DNA of 64,000 nucleotides from the NCBI RefSeq assembly GCF_003860465.1, contig NZ_CP034183.1:248001-312000 (forward strand), read 5' to 3'. The DNA is from Deinococcus psychrotolerans (GTDB taxonomy: Bacteria; Deinococcota; Deinococci; Deinococcales; Deinococcaceae). Both the position numbers and the translations under genes were made by a program. The notes beneath the pieces were generated by a model. That model did no database searches. It worked only from the letters and a program-made list of their open reading frames with translations, and was not told the origin of the DNA. Positions 1 through 12,300 of the stretch are shown here, piece by piece; position 1 is the stretch's first letter; every line of letters starts with the position of its first letter.

Positions 1-2415
<2,415 letters not shown>

Positions 2416-2430
2416 CGGAAACAAAATAAA

Positions 2431-2461
2431 AAGAAGCGGCTCCTGAGTGGGCCGCTTTTTT
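2431..2461 (+). terminator. Rho-independent terminator after the oxidase gene
   Basis: AAGCGGC and GCCGCTT pair around a 10-base loop and are followed by a run of T. It lies just after the stop codon of the oxidase gene. Confidence 0.8.
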
Positions 2462-2560
2462 GTTGGATAGGCTGAAATAGATTTGCTCATTTCACCACGA
2501 CAGACGCTTGGGAACAAGCCAAAAATGCATAGGCTATTTAAAATTTAAATTTGCTGCCAT

Positions 2561-3895
2561 TCACGCCCACTTCTTCGCGTAAGCGTCGGCGTCGAATTTG
2601 CGCTTGAGTCCGCCAGCGACCATATAGCGCACTGTGCCGAAAATGGGGCGACGTGCCCAGGGGCGGTCATGGGTACCGAACACCCAGTTGATGCCCGCGT
2701 AGCTGTTGGCGTTGCGGCCATCGGCTTCGTATTTGTTGTTGAGGTAGACCAGCACTTCGTAGGCTTGCTGCGGCGTCTCTGACCATTCCAACACCTTCTT
2801 GCCCCAGTACATTCGCAGATAGTTGTGCATTCGGCCTGTGCGAACCATCTGATTTTGCGCGGCGTTCCAGTACGGGTCGTGGGTCTGGGCAGCCTCCAAC
2901 TCGTCGCGGGTGTAAAGGTACTCGCGCTCGTCACTTTCCTGCTCGGCCAGCGTCTTGCGGCACCAATCGGGCAACCCGGCGTACTGGTCGTATTGCGGGT
3001 TGTAAAAGCACAGATTGAAACTCAGTTCGCGCCTCACCACCAACTCCTCCACGAAGGCGTCCAAGCCCGCGCCGCCCTGCTCGCGTGCCCGCAGCACCGC
3101 GTCGATGGGGGAGAGGTGGCCGAAGTGCAAATAAGCCGAGAGTCTGGACGCGCCGTCTAACAAGGGGTTGTTGCGCCGCTCGTCGTAGTGTTGTAGGCCA
3201 CCTGTAATGAACTGTGTTAGCCGCGCTTGGGCCGCGTCCTCACCGCCGCTTTCCTCGCCGGGCAGCACACTGCGGTCAATATCAAGTCCAGCCAAAACCT
3301 GTTGCGGGTCGCTCACGTCCACACCGTCCAGCAGGGCCAGCGACGGCACTTTGATGGTGCGCGGTTCCAGCGCTACCAAGAACCCGTCCATCAATTTATG
3401 AAGCTTGGGGCGGATGGTGCGGGCAGCCCATTCCTGCTTGCCGGAAGTGGTTTCAATCGGCACCACCGCGTCGCTCTCCACCTGAATCAGCGGTACTTTC
3501 AATTGATCAGCCAGCCAGGTGCGCCAGTCGCGGGAGGGGCGCAGGTACGCCCGGTCGGTGATGACCAAACTGGCCTGCTGAGCCAGCTTGAGCATTTCTT
3601 CGGGCGGGTGGCCGAACTTCATGACGAAGCCGATCTTGCGCTGCTCCAAGTTGTGCTGCACGTCGCGCAGACCCTCCAGCAGGAATAAATAGCTTCGCTG
3701 GTTGGCTTCCGGATAACTGGGCGTCAGACCGAAAGCCACGATCAGCGGCTGCTCCAGCTCGTTGGCCTGCTCAATGGCGTACTCCAGCGCGTGATTAAAC
3801 GTTGTCCGCACCGAGGCCTGCATCCAGTACAGAACATACTGGCCGCCGCCGGGCGTACCTGTTTTGAGGGTTTGAAGGCGCTGCTGCTGAATCAT
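2561..3895 (-). CDS. phrB: Class II CPD photolyase (deoxyribodipyrimidine photo-lyase)
   Basis: Light-driven, FAD-dependent repair of cyclobutane pyrimidine dimers. The 444-residue protein has the class II layout: an early YWMQASVR...NHALEYA segment where class II enzymes carry the related WMxxDQRxxDNWAL, and a C-terminal FAD/DNA-binding part with WNAAQNQMV, MHNYLRMYWGKKVLEW, YLNNKYEADGRN and RPIFGTVRYM. The frame stays open upstream to 4552, but homology begins at the ATG at 3895, so that start is used. The gene stands alone, diverging from the lipoprotein gene. Class II assignment is by motif recognition. Confidence 0.9.
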   Translation of the reverse strand: MIQQQRLQTLKTGTPGGGQYVLYWMQASVRTTFNHALEYAIEQANELEQPLIVAFGLTPSYPEANQRSYLFLLEGLRDVQHNLEQRKIGFVMKFGHPPEEMLKLAQQASLVITDRAYLRPSRDWRTWLADQLKVPLIQVESDAVVPIETTSGKQEWAARTIRPKLHKLMDGFLVALEPRTIKVPSLALLDGVDVSDPQQVLAGLDIDRSVLPGEESGGEDAAQARLTQFITGGLQHYDERRNNPLLDGASRLSAYLHFGHLSPIDAVLRAREQGGAGLDAFVEELVVRRELSFNLCFYNPQYDQYAGLPDWCRKTLAEQESDEREYLYTRDELEAAQTHDPYWNAAQNQMVRTGRMHNYLRMYWGKKVLEWSETPQQAYEVLVYLNNKYEADGRNANSYAGINWVFGTHDRPWARRPIFGTVRYMVAGGLKRKFDADAYAKKWA

Positions 3896-3973
3896 GCTTC
3901 TTTCTAGCGGGCCACTCGGGCAGCAAACGTAGGCCAGCGCTCTGACCTCAGGTTCTGATTTAGAATCAGCGCA

Positions 3974-4408
3974 ATGAAACGGTTGCTCTCGGTGACTCTG
4001 ATCTTCACCCTCGTGTCCTGCGCTCCTCGCCTGAGCAGCGGCCCACCGGCCCTCAACTGCACTGGCACGCGCTCCGGCACACTGACTCAGGTGACGTTCA
4101 AACTCTCGGCCAATATTGATCCGCAAACGAGCGAAATTGCGGGCGTGCTGACGGAAGCGGGTGATAAATCGTTTTGGGTTTACGGGCGGCGGGTCGCAGA
4201 CGGCTCCAACTTCAACCTGATTCTGAATGTCAGCGACCACACCGAGAGTTATGCGGGCGTGGATTTGATTTTCAAGAAAGCGCGGTTGGGCTACTTCTCC
4301 AACTCGCAAAGTACTTTGTCGGGTGTGTTGAGCGGTCAACAGTTCGTGGGGCGGCAAAAAGCGGGCGTGAACAACTACGAAGTGCTGATGACTTGCCGCT
4401 TGAGCTGA
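3974..4408 (+). CDS. Small putative lipoprotein of unknown function
   Basis: The 144-residue product starts with a lipoprotein-type signal: positive MKRLL, a short hydrophobic stretch, then LVSC, giving a candidate lipidated cysteine at residue 16. The mature part is polar and contains the remnants of a beta-rich fold (alternating hydrophobic residues, paired cysteines near residues 34 and 141). No family is recognised. The start is supported by a TAGAAT -10 box at 3961-3966 exactly seven bases before ATG, so the mRNA is predicted to be leaderless. It diverges from the photolyase gene. Confidence 0.65.
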   Translation: MKRLLSVTLIFTLVSCAPRLSSGPPALNCTGTRSGTLTQVTFKLSANIDPQTSEIAGVLTEAGDKSFWVYGRRVADGSNFNLILNVSDHTESYAGVDLIFKKARLGYFSNSQSTLSGVLSGQQFVGRQKAGVNNYEVLMTCRLS

Positions 4409-4461
4409 ACAGCTCTTAGTGGCAGGTATGGGCCGTAACATTTTCAGCTGTAGAATTAAGA

Positions 4462-4929
4462 ATGACTCTTTCCAGCTCTCCTGAGCTAGAGCGCTCAATT
4501 CGGCAGATGTTTGGTGCAGTGGAGCGTAAAGACTTGCAAGCGACCCTGGCAATGTTTGCAGATGACGCTGTGATGGCCGATCCGCACTATCCCAACCCGA
4601 CCATGCGCGGCAAAGCTGAAATCGAAGCGGGGCTGCGCTGGGGGTTTGGGAGTATGCGGCAATTTGGCTTTCCTATTGAGCAGATCTACTTTGCCCAAGA
4701 CGGCCACAGTGCTGCCGTGGAGGTCGCCACCCACCACATTTTGAAGGTGGGGATGCACCTGCGCTTTCCGCAGATGTTCGCGGTGGAGATGCACGCCGGT
4801 AAAATCACCCGCCTGCAGGCTTATGAACCGTACGGGCCACACGGCATAGCGGGCGCAGTGCTGGTCATCACCCGTCTGGTCAACGCCTTGCAGCGGCAAC
4901 GGGCAAAGAGTCAGCTCAACCGCCGCTAA
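4462..4929 (+). CDS. SnoaL-like / nuclear transport factor 2 family protein
   Basis: Small alpha+beta barrel protein of 155 residues; the family includes polyketide cyclases, isomerases and binding proteins, so no reaction can be named. Visible family features are an N-terminal helix (residues about 5-25), the segment [15 protein letters not shown] followed by [12 protein letters not shown], and a C-terminal strand ending in [18 protein letters not shown] box at 4451-4456 lies five bases before ATG. Its stop overlaps the stop of the convergent histidine phosphatase gene by three bases. Confidence 0.7.
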   Translation: MTLSSSPELERSIRQMFGAVERKDLQATLAMFADDAVMADPHYPNPTMRGKAEIEAGLRWGFGSMRQFGFPIEQIYFAQDGHSAAVEVATHHILKVGMHLRFPQMFAVEMHAGKITRLQAYEPYGPHGIAGAVLVITRLVNALQRQRAKSQLNRR

Positions 4930-5537
4930 TGTGCGATGTGCGGCTGTTCGTTGACGCTGAGCACTCTCACCGTGTGGCTTTCCCGCGAGAGGCGCAGGCG
5001 GGCAAATCCGGTGTCGCCAAACTCGAACCAAGCGTGATTTGAGCCAATCAGCTCGCGCAGCACCGAGTTGAGAAAGCCGCCATGCGAGACGATCAATATG
5101 TTTGACAATGGCATGGCCCACAGCTCATGGAGCGCCGTCAGCGCCCTTGCCCGGATTTGGGCCTGCGACTCACCGCCGTCAGCGGTAAAAGGGGAGAGGT
5201 CGTGACGAAAAGCGGGCATGGGATAGCGTTGCTCGGCTTCCTCATGCTTCATTCCGGCCAGTGGCCCGTTGTCCCATTCGCGCCAGAGGTGACTGACTTG
5301 CGGCGTCAGGCCCAGCGGCCTGCACACGATCTGAGCCGTTTCGTGGGCGCGGCTGAGGCTGGAGCAGATCGCTGCTTCAAACTGCGGCAGGTTGGCTTGC
5401 CAGTAGGCGGCCAGCTTCTGCGCCTGCGTCCGCCCCGCTTCGGTCAGCGGTGAGTCGTAGCGGCCTTCATGCACATTTTCGTCGTCTGCGCGGCTGCGGC
5501 CATGTCGGAGGAGGGTCAACTGAAGGTGGCTGGTCAC
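4926..5537 (-). CDS. Histidine phosphatase (phosphoglycerate mutase-like) family protein
   Basis: Predicted phosphatase of 203 residues with the catalytic LLRHGRS motif near residue 8, an RAHETAQ segment with the second conserved arginine, and the second catalytic histidine in VSHGGFL. The substrate is unknown. The GTG at 5537 is chosen because it forms a GTGA overlap with the stop of the upstream deaminase gene and has AGGAG eight bases before it; an in-frame ATG at 5585 lies inside that deaminase gene. It is the last gene of the four-gene operon 4926-7382. A second member of the family lies at 53207-53926. Confidence 0.85.
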   Translation of the reverse strand: MTSHLQLTLLRHGRSRADDENVHEGRYDSPLTEAGRTQAQKLAAYWQANLPQFEAAICSSLSRAHETAQIVCRPLGLTPQVSHLWREWDNGPLAGMKHEEAEQRYPMPAFRHDLSPFTADGGESQAQIRARALTALHELWAMPLSNILIVSHGGFLNSVLRELIGSNHAWFEFGDTGFARLRLSRESHTVRVLSVNEQPHIAH

Positions 5538-6163
5538 GGTTGAAGCTCCTGTAAAAGTTGAAGGTAAGCCGTTTCGGGACTCCACAGTTTGGAAACGGTT
5601 CCCGCCGCATGAAGTCGCTCGGCCACCCGCACCGCGTCCGGCACTGCCAATTCAAAACGCTCTCGAAAAGGGCCACTGAAGGTTCCGGCAGCCAGTTCTT
5701 CCAGCACATTGAGAACCTGTGCTGCCCGCGTGAGGTCGCTCGGCCCACGCGACACGGCGACGCGCTTGCTGGCCATATAGGCATTCTCGCTCAACAGCGA
5801 AGCGCAGCCCGCCCAAGGATCAGCCGCCGCGTAGCTCAGCCGCCGGACTTGGCTCATTACCAGTGTTCCGGCGCACTGCGGGCAAGGCTCTATGGTGGTG
5901 AGCAGCGTCAGGGTGAGGCCTTCCTCGCAGCTGACTTTGGGCAGACTGAGCAGGGCGTTGACCTCGGCGTGGGCCAGATCAAAGCCTGAAATCACCCCAT
6001 TGACCTGCCGCGCTTCCCGCGTGCGGTTGCGGCCCACCGCCAGCACCTCGCCCGTCTCATTTACAATGGCCGCGCCGATGGCCTTGTTGCCGGTTTGGTA
6101 GGCTTCCCAGCCCTGTGCCCAGGCCGCTTGCCAGCCGGGGGACAAATCGCTGTAAGCGCTCAC
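5534..6163 (-). CDS. Cytidine/deoxycytidylate deaminase-fold protein (copy 1)
   Basis: Zinc-dependent deaminase fold, 209 residues. [10 protein letters not shown] supplies the zinc histidine and catalytic glutamate and [10 protein letters not shown] the two zinc cysteines, so the active site looks complete. The substrate could be a nucleoside, a base or another amidine. It is clearly paralogous to the adjacent copy 2 (shared IGAxxVxExG, GRNR, HAEINALLSLP-type blocks). GTG at 6163 is preferred: it makes a GTGA overlap with the upstream stop and has GGAGG seven bases before it. The longer reading from ATG at 6208 would overlap copy 2 by about 49 bases. Confidence 0.8.
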   Translation of the reverse strand: MSAYSDLSPGWQAAWAQGWEAYQTGNKAIGAAIVNETGEVLAVGRNRTREARQVNGVISGFDLAHAEVNALLSLPKVSCEEGLTLTLLTTIEPCPQCAGTLVMSQVRRLSYAAADPWAGCASLLSENAYMASKRVAVSRGPSDLTRAAQVLNVLEELAAGTFSGPFRERFELAVPDAVRVAERLHAAGTVSKLWSPETAYLQLLQELQP

Positions 6164-6780
6164 GCCAGCGCCTCCAGAGCTGTTGCCAAGTCGGATTGCT
6201 GTTTCCATAACCGCTTTAACGTGCCGTCCTGATGCAGCTTCAGCGCCCGCTCAAAGTGTTGCGGTTGTTTTTCCTGGTTGATCTTGAAGAAACCGTGCTC
6301 TCGGAGCATCTCGCCGTCCAGAAAAAAAGTCAGCAGCAGCACGGCGCAAAACTGTTCGACTTCAGGTGGAGCGCGGTGAACTTCGGTGGCCTTTTGGCTG
6401 AAATAAAAAGTGCTGCTCAGCGCGTCGGTGTGTCCGGCGTAGGCGTCGGCAGCGGCGTAAGCCAGTGTGTTGATACGCTGCATTCGCATGGCCCCCAAGC
6501 ACATCGGGCAAGGCTCTACGCTGGAAATGAGCATCAGGCGGCGCGAGGCTTGGCTGCTCATCTCCGGCAGACTGAGCAGCGCGTTGATCTCGGCGTGGGC
6601 AAGGCGATGCCCAGAAATCAGCTGATCCACCCGCCGTTCTTCGCCCAAGCGGTTGCGCCCGCTTGTCAGCACAATGCCGTTCTCGTCCACCACACACGCG
6701 CCAATCGGGTATGAGCCGTGCAGATAAGCCTCCCAGGCTTCCTGCATGACGGTTTGCCAGTGTTGCGCCCGCAGCGTCAC
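6160..6780 (-). CDS. Cytidine/deoxycytidylate deaminase-fold protein (copy 2)
   Basis: Second deaminase of the pair, 206 residues, with LAHAEINALL and EPCPMCLGAM giving the full zinc site. The PCxxC spacing is that of nucleoside, guanine and tRNA-adenosine deaminases; the C-terminal half (residues about 120-206) is unlike short TadA proteins, so a tRNA role is not assumed. The start is GTG at 6780 in a GTGA overlap with the GGDEF gene, implying translational coupling. Adjacency of two diverged copies suggests tandem duplication followed by a split in substrate, or a heterodimer (inference). Confidence 0.8.
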   Translation of the reverse strand: MTLRAQHWQTVMQEAWEAYLHGSYPIGACVVDENGIVLTSGRNRLGEERRVDQLISGHRLAHAEINALLSLPEMSSQASRRLMLISSVEPCPMCLGAMRMQRINTLAYAAADAYAGHTDALSSTFYFSQKATEVHRAPPEVEQFCAVLLLTFFLDGEMLREHGFFKINQEKQPQHFERALKLHQDGTLKRLWKQQSDLATALEALA

Positions 6781-7382
6781 AGCGCTCCCCGGTTCTTCTC
6801 GATCAAATCATCGAGCGCCTCGCGCAGCAAGCTCGCCTCGGTGCGGCTGTGGGCGGATGCCAGCTTGGCGAGGCGCTCCAGTTGGCTTTTGGGGTAGTAG
6901 TTGCTTTTGAGAACCATCTTGGAGTCCACGTAAATGCAGGCCCGCCCGCGCCCCTCGCGCTTGGCCCGCAGCAGCGCTTCGTCGGCGGCCCGCTGCAAGT
7001 CGGAGCTGCTTTCGGCGTGCGCCGGGCGCGAAGCGATGCCGACGGACAAGCTGAGGCTGCGCGGCCACTCGCTTTCGCGGTTGATCTGAAAGTGCTTGAT
7101 AATCTCGTCAAATAAGATCAGGGCCGTCTCGCTGGCGCTTTCCGGCAAGATGATGGCGTACTCGTCGCCGCCCAGCCGCGCTACCGAACTGCCCGCCGGA
7201 ATGCTGCCCGACAGCAAGCGCTCCACTTGCCGCAGCACCCTGTCTCCCTCAGCGTGACCGAGCGAATCGTTGAGCTGCTTGAAGTGGTCGATGTCGAGTA
7301 GGCCGAGCGTCAGCGGTACGCCGGAGAGCTGCTGCATAGTCTTTTCAAATTCGCTGCGGCTGAGGATCGGTGGGCGGGCCAT
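6777..7382 (-). CDS. GGDEF domain fused to a C-terminal ribbon-helix-helix domain
   Basis: 201 residues and no sensor or transmembrane part. The GGDEF domain covers about residues 10-150: [14 protein letters not shown] with the metal-binding aspartates, and GGDEY at 71-75 as active site. No RxxD inhibitory site is seen at the usual place before it. Residues about 156-201 (a VLKSNYYP strand, then two helices LERLAKLA and [15 protein letters not shown]) look like a CopG/Arc ribbon-helix-helix DNA-binding domain. A GGAGG lies seven bases before ATG. It is the first gene of the operon, and its promoter overlaps two palindromes. A cyclic-di-GMP-linked autoregulator is the inference. Confidence 0.75.
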   Translation of the reverse strand: MARPPILSRSEFEKTMQQLSGVPLTLGLLDIDHFKQLNDSLGHAEGDRVLRQVERLLSGSIPAGSSVARLGGDEYAIILPESASETALILFDEIIKHFQINRESEWPRSLSLSVGIASRPAHAESSSDLQRAADEALLRAKREGRGRACIYVDSKMVLKSNYYPKSQLERLAKLASAHSRTEASLLREALDDLIEKNRGAL

Positions 7383-7399
7383 AAAAGTACCTCCGTCTT

Positions 7400-7407
7400 A
7401 CATATGT
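7400..7407. promoter_or_regulatory. Palindrome ACATATGT (candidate operator, promoter-distal copy)
   Basis: Perfect 8-base palindrome between the -10 region and the ribosome binding site of the GGDEF-RHH gene, in an AT-rich patch. It shares its ACATAT/ATATGT arms with the 12-base palindrome at 7415-7426. Ribbon-helix-helix proteins often bind such repeated short palindromes. Confidence 0.4.
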
Positions 7408-7413
7408 CTCTAT

Positions 7414-7442
7414 AACATATATATGTTTGATATTATTGTCAA
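7414..7442 (-). promoter_or_regulatory. Sigma-70-type promoter of the GGDEF-RHH operon
   Basis: On the minus strand a perfect TTGACA (7442-7437) is followed after 17 bases by TATGTT (7419-7414), 4 of 6 to the -10 consensus. It lies about 30 bases upstream of the GGDEF-RHH start codon. Confidence 0.6.
7415..7426. promoter_or_regulatory. Palindrome ACATATATATGT overlapping the -10 box (candidate operator)
   Basis: Perfect 12-base palindrome covering most of the -10 element. A protein bound here would block RNA polymerase, which fits negative autoregulation by the RHH domain encoded immediately downstream. The binding role is inference. Confidence 0.45.
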
Positions 7443-7597
7443 TTACCTACATACAGAGCTTTCGAGGCCCGCCAGCCGCAACTTGAGCGTTTCCCACTCA
7501 GATTCCCGCACTGCTGAGGTTGACACTTGGCTGAGTCTGGTGGTAACGTCACTTACGTCGGATGAGCGCTGGGACGGCAAAAGTCGTGCATCCCACT

Positions 7598-7626
7598 TAA
7601 AATTTTGATGAAGAGTGCTTTATAAA
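7598..7626 (+). promoter_or_regulatory. Candidate groESL promoter
   Basis: TTAAAA, 17 bases, TATAAA, ending about 85 bases before the groES ATG. A second possibility is TTGACA at 7520-7525 with a weak TAACGT 18 bases later. No complete CIRCE (HrcA) inverted repeat is seen. The rest of the 7443-7711 gap shows no gene. Confidence 0.4.
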
Positions 7627-7711
7627 AGCCGCTTGGTCAGCTTTTGAGCGGAGAGCAACTTTGCGCCCAAGTTTCAGCGCTGCACATCACATCAATTTTT
7701 GGAGGAACTCT

Positions 7712-7999
7712 ATGTTGAAACCTTTAGGTGACCGTGTTCTCGTGGAAGTTATTGAAGAAACTGAGCAAAAGACCGCCGGTGGGCTGTTCGTGCCGGATAC
7801 CGCCAAGCAAAAGAGCCAGCGCGGCAAAGTCATCGCGGTCGGCAGCGGCAAAACGCTCGACAACGGCACTAAAGTTGCCGTGGAAGTCTCCGTGGGCGAC
7901 ACCGTTCACTTTGCCAAGTACGGCGGCACCGAAGTGACGCTGGACGGCAAAGAGTACAGCCTCTTCAGCGAGCGCGATTTGCTCGCCATCGAAGGCTGA
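7712..7999 (+). CDS. groES: Co-chaperonin GroES
   Basis: The 95-residue Cpn10 forms the heptameric lid on Gro[18 protein letters not shown] at the start, the mobile-loop region (about residues 15-30, [15 protein letters not shown]) and a [14 protein letters not shown] segment are typical. The ATG at 7712 has GGAGG seven bases before it and matches the family N-terminus; a longer open frame to 7661 is not used. It is followed 78 bases later by groEL in the standard operon order. Confidence 0.98.
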   Translation: MLKPLGDRVLVEVIEETEQKTAGGLFVPDTAKQKSQRGKVIAVGSGKTLDNGTKVAVEVSVGDTVHFAKYGGTEVTLDGKEYSLFSERDLLAIEG

Positions 8000-8065
8000 G
8001 TAGCTCCGCCTTCCCAATTACCATTGACCAATCTCAACTCCGTAAACCTCTCCACCGCTTTTTGA

Positions 8066-9727
<1,662 letters not shown>

Positions 9728-9745
9728 ACCCAATAGATTCAAGAG

Positions 9746-9774
9746 AAAGCCGGGGCGTGATGCTCCGGCTTTTT
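9746..9774 (+). terminator. Terminator of the groES-groEL operon
   Basis: AAAGCCGG pairs with CCGGCTTT around an 11-base loop, followed by TTT. It starts 19 bases after the groEL stop. The 180 bases from here to the next gene hold no recognisable feature apart from its ribosome binding site. Confidence 0.85.
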
Positions 9775-9956
9775 CATGTACTGCTTGTGTGAAAGGATGT
9801 GATGAGCGTCTCCGCGCGGGAGGATAGACCGGCGAGCGGTTCGGTGGCTTAAGAGCGTAGCGGAGCGCTGTGAGCGGGCCTGAAGCACGAGGAATTAAAC
9901 CTGAGCTTAAGAACAGCTGTGCTGTTTTGGCTTAGGGTGTAAAACGAGGTGCAACT

Positions 9957-10967
9957 ATGGAATATCGTCGATTGGGCCAGTCTGGTTTGCAGGTCAGTGA
10001 ACTTTCCTTTGGTGCTTGGGTAACGTTCGGCACGCAGTTGGATGCGGACGGCGCTTTGGAACTGATGTCCGCCGCCTATGAGCGCGGGTGTAACTTCTTT
10101 GACAACGCCGAGGTGTACGCTCGGGGCAAAGCTGAAACCATCATGGGTCAGGCCCTGGCCAAGGCAGGCTGGCGGCGCGACAGCTACATCGTTTCAAGCA
10201 AAGTGTTCGGCGGCGCGGTTGAGAACCCAGCTCCGACTCAGCGGGGACTTTCACGCAAGCACATTTACGAGGCGTGCTACCAGGCCATCGAACGCTTGCA
10301 GTGCGAGTACTTGGATTTGTACTATTGTCACCGTCCAGACCGCGCCACCCCCATTGAAGAAACGGTGCGGGCCATGACCGAATTGATCCAGCGCGGTGAC
10401 GTGTTGTACTGGGGAACGAGTGAGTGGTCGGCGCAGGAATTGATGGAAGCTTACGCCGTCGCCCGCCAGTACAACCTGATTCCCCCGACCATGGAGCAGC
10501 CGCAATACAACATGCTCACCCGCTACCGGGTCGAGGTCGAATACAACCGCTTGTACCGCCCAGACACGCTCGGGTTGGGCACCACGGTCTGGTCGCCGCT
10601 GGCGAGCGGTCTTCTGACCGGCAAGTACAATGATGTGGTTCCGAATGACACCCGCGTTAACCTGCCCGGTTACGAATGGTTGAAAGCCAGTATCGAGAGT
10701 GAAGAAGGCCAAGCCAAGCTGGTCAAAGTCCGGGGTCTGGCCAAGATTGCCGACGACCTGGGCACGACCTTGCCGAAGCTCGCTCTGGCCTGGTGCCTCA
10801 AGAATCCGAATGTAAGCTCAGTGATTACCGGCGCTTCCAAAGTCACGCAAGTGGTAGAGAATTTTTCCGCGCTCGAGTTGCTCCCCCAGCTTACCGACGA
10901 GGTGATGGCGGCCATCGATGCGTCGCTGGGCAACAAGGAAACCCGTTTGTATGGCTCAAGCGAGTAA
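9957..10967 (+). CDS. Aldo/keto reductase, voltage-gated K+ channel beta-subunit-like (copy 1)
   Basis: NADPH-dependent carbonyl reductase fold, 336 residues. The catalytic set is visible: Asp in FFDNAEVY, Tyr in the same block, Lys in IVSSKVFGG and His in LYYCHRPD; near the C-terminus [15 protein letters not shown] fits the cofactor phosphate-binding segment. The N-terminus [14 protein letters not shown] matches the AKR6/AKR14-like branch. GAGGTG lies five bases before ATG. A second copy lies at 18873-19820, and the two share most motifs. Substrate unknown; aldehyde detoxification is a common guess only. Confidence 0.9.
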   Translation: MEYRRLGQSGLQVSELSFGAWVTFGTQLDADGALELMSAAYERGCNFFDNAEVYARGKAETIMGQALAKAGWRRDSYIVSSKVFGGAVENPAPTQRGLSRKHIYEACYQAIERLQCEYLDLYYCHRPDRATPIEETVRAMTELIQRGDVLYWGTSEWSAQELMEAYAVARQYNLIPPTMEQPQYNMLTRYRVEVEYNRLYRPDTLGLGTTVWSPLASGLLTGKYNDVVPNDTRVNLPGYEWLKASIESEEGQAKLVKVRGLAKIADDLGTTLPKLALAWCLKNPNVSSVITGASKVTQVVENFSALELLPQLTDEVMAAIDASLGNKETRLYGSSE

Positions 10968-11003
10968 AACCGTATCCGATGAGCGCCGTTGTGTCGAGAG
11001 TAA

Positions 11004-11126
11004 GAGGCTGCTGGCTTCGCGTTGAAGGGGAGAGCCGCCGTGTACACGAGCATCAAGTCGACTGTGGAAATCGCTCGTCTGCGGGGTCAAGATCCCGTTG
11101 ACGTGCTGATGCTGCTGCGCTGTTGA
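11004..11126 (+). pseudogene. Possible 3' scrap of a transposase gene
   Basis: After a stop at 11001-11003 an open stretch of 40 codons reads AAGFALKGRAAVYTSIKST and then VEIARLRGQDPVDVLMLLR before TGA. The pattern of an ARLRGQ-type helix close to the C-terminus resembles the ends of some IS transposases. No good start codon with a ribosome binding site is seen (only an internal GTG at 11040), so it is more likely a remnant than a gene. The match is from memory and weak. Confidence 0.3.
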
Positions 11127-11164
11127 TCCAGGACACTCCGCTTATCAGATACGATTTATTTAGG

Positions 11165-11200
11165 CCTCAGCAAGTGCCCAAGCGCTTGGCTGAGGTTTTT
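11165..11200 (+). terminator. Rho-independent terminator
   Basis: CCTCAGC and GCTGAGG pair around a 17-base loop that itself holds AAGCGCTT, and are followed by TTTTT. It probably ends the aldo/keto reductase transcript or that of the lost element at 11004-11126. Confidence 0.75.
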
Positions 11201-11309
11201 CAATGGGTGTGCTTATCGTTAGCGCTCGAGAAAAGCGATCTGCTGGGCGGGCGAGTCAAGGCTTCGTTTCATTTCTCATGCTAAGCAGCCGTCCGCTAAA
11301 ATGGAGCCA

Positions 11310-12296
11310 ATGACTTCCCCAAACCTTCTCCAATCGCCCGATCAACTCACCGTCGGCCTGGTGCAAATGGCTCCCGTCTGGCTTGACCGCGAAGCCACGT
11401 TGCGAAAGGTGGAAGGCTTCATTGCTGAGGCGGCTTTGAGCGGCTGTCAGCTGGTGGTGTTCGGAGAAGCGCTGGTGCCGGGTTATCCGTTCTGGGTCGA
11501 ACTGACAGGCGGCGCGAAGTTCAACGATCCGGCTCAGAAGCGGATGTATGCCCATTATCTGAGTCAAGGTGTGGTCATCGAACGCGGCGATCTGGCGGGG
11601 GTGTGCCAGTTGGCCGATCAGCACCGAATCGCCGTGTATCTGGGCGTCATGGAGCGTGCGCCCGACAGGGGAGGCCACAGCTTGTATTGCTCGCTCGTCT
11701 ACATCAATGAGCGCGGCGAAGTCTCTTCGGTTCACCGCAAAACCCAGCCGACGTATGAAGAGCGCCTCGTGTGGGCAGCAGGCGACGGTCACGGCCTGCG
11801 GGTGCATCCGCTGGGGGCGTTTCAAGTGGGCGGTCTCAACTGCTACGAAAATTGGGTACCGCTGCTGCGAACCGCTCTCTACGCTCAGGGGTCTGATCTG
11901 CACGTGGCGGTCTGGCCCGGCGGAATGCACAACACGCCCGACATCACCCGCTTTATCGCTTTGGAAAACCGCTCGTATGTGGTGTCGGTCAGCGGTCTGC
12001 TGCGCCCTGAAGATATTCCAGCGGGCACGCCGTTTCGGGAAGAACTGCTGGCAACGGGCCGCTCCTTTTTTGGCAATGGAGGCAGCGCCGTCGCTGCGCC
12101 GGACGGCACTTGGCTGCTGGAGCCGGTGGCTGAGCAAGAAGGCTTGTTCGTGGTGACGCTAGACCATACCCACGTGCGTGAGGAGCGCCAGAACTTTGAT
12201 GTGGCCGGACACTATGGCCGCCCCGATATCACCCACTTGCGGGTCAACCGCGCCCGTCAGGCCATCATCCAGTTTGACGAAGACCCCATACACTAA
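11310..12296 (+). CDS. Nitrilase / carbon-nitrogen hydrolase
   Basis: Hydrolyses nitriles or amides through a Glu-Lys-Cys triad: Glu in VVFGEALVPGYPFW, Lys in HRKTQPTYEERLVW and Cys in GGLNCYENWVPLLR. The tryptophan-rich Cys block and the length (328 residues) favour true nitrilase over amidase. The ATG at 11310 is chosen over the one at 11301 because a TAAAAT box (11297-11302) lies exactly seven bases before it, predicting a leaderless mRNA; the earlier ATG overlaps that box. The downstream gene starts five bases after its stop. Confidence 0.9.
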   Translation: MTSPNLLQSPDQLTVGLVQMAPVWLDREATLRKVEGFIAEAALSGCQLVVFGEALVPGYPFWVELTGGAKFNDPAQKRMYAHYLSQGVVIERGDLAGVCQLADQHRIAVYLGVMERAPDRGGHSLYCSLVYINERGEVSSVHRKTQPTYEERLVWAAGDGHGLRVHPLGAFQVGGLNCYENWVPLLRTALYAQGSDLHVAVWPGGMHNTPDITRFIALENRSYVVSVSGLLRPEDIPAGTPFREELLATGRSFFGNGGSAVAAPDGTWLLEPVAEQEGLFVVTLDHTHVREERQNFDVAGHYGRPDITHLRVNRARQAIIQFDEDPIH

Positions 12297-12300
12297 AGGT

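Noticed and set aside
3896..4552. Upstream extension of the photolyase frame
   Set aside because: It covers the lipoprotein gene on the other strand and has no similarity to photolyases; homology starts at 3895.
7597..7619. CIRCE-like element (GAGTGCT) upstream of groES
   Set aside because: Only one arm is present; the TTAGCACTC partner nine bases away is missing.
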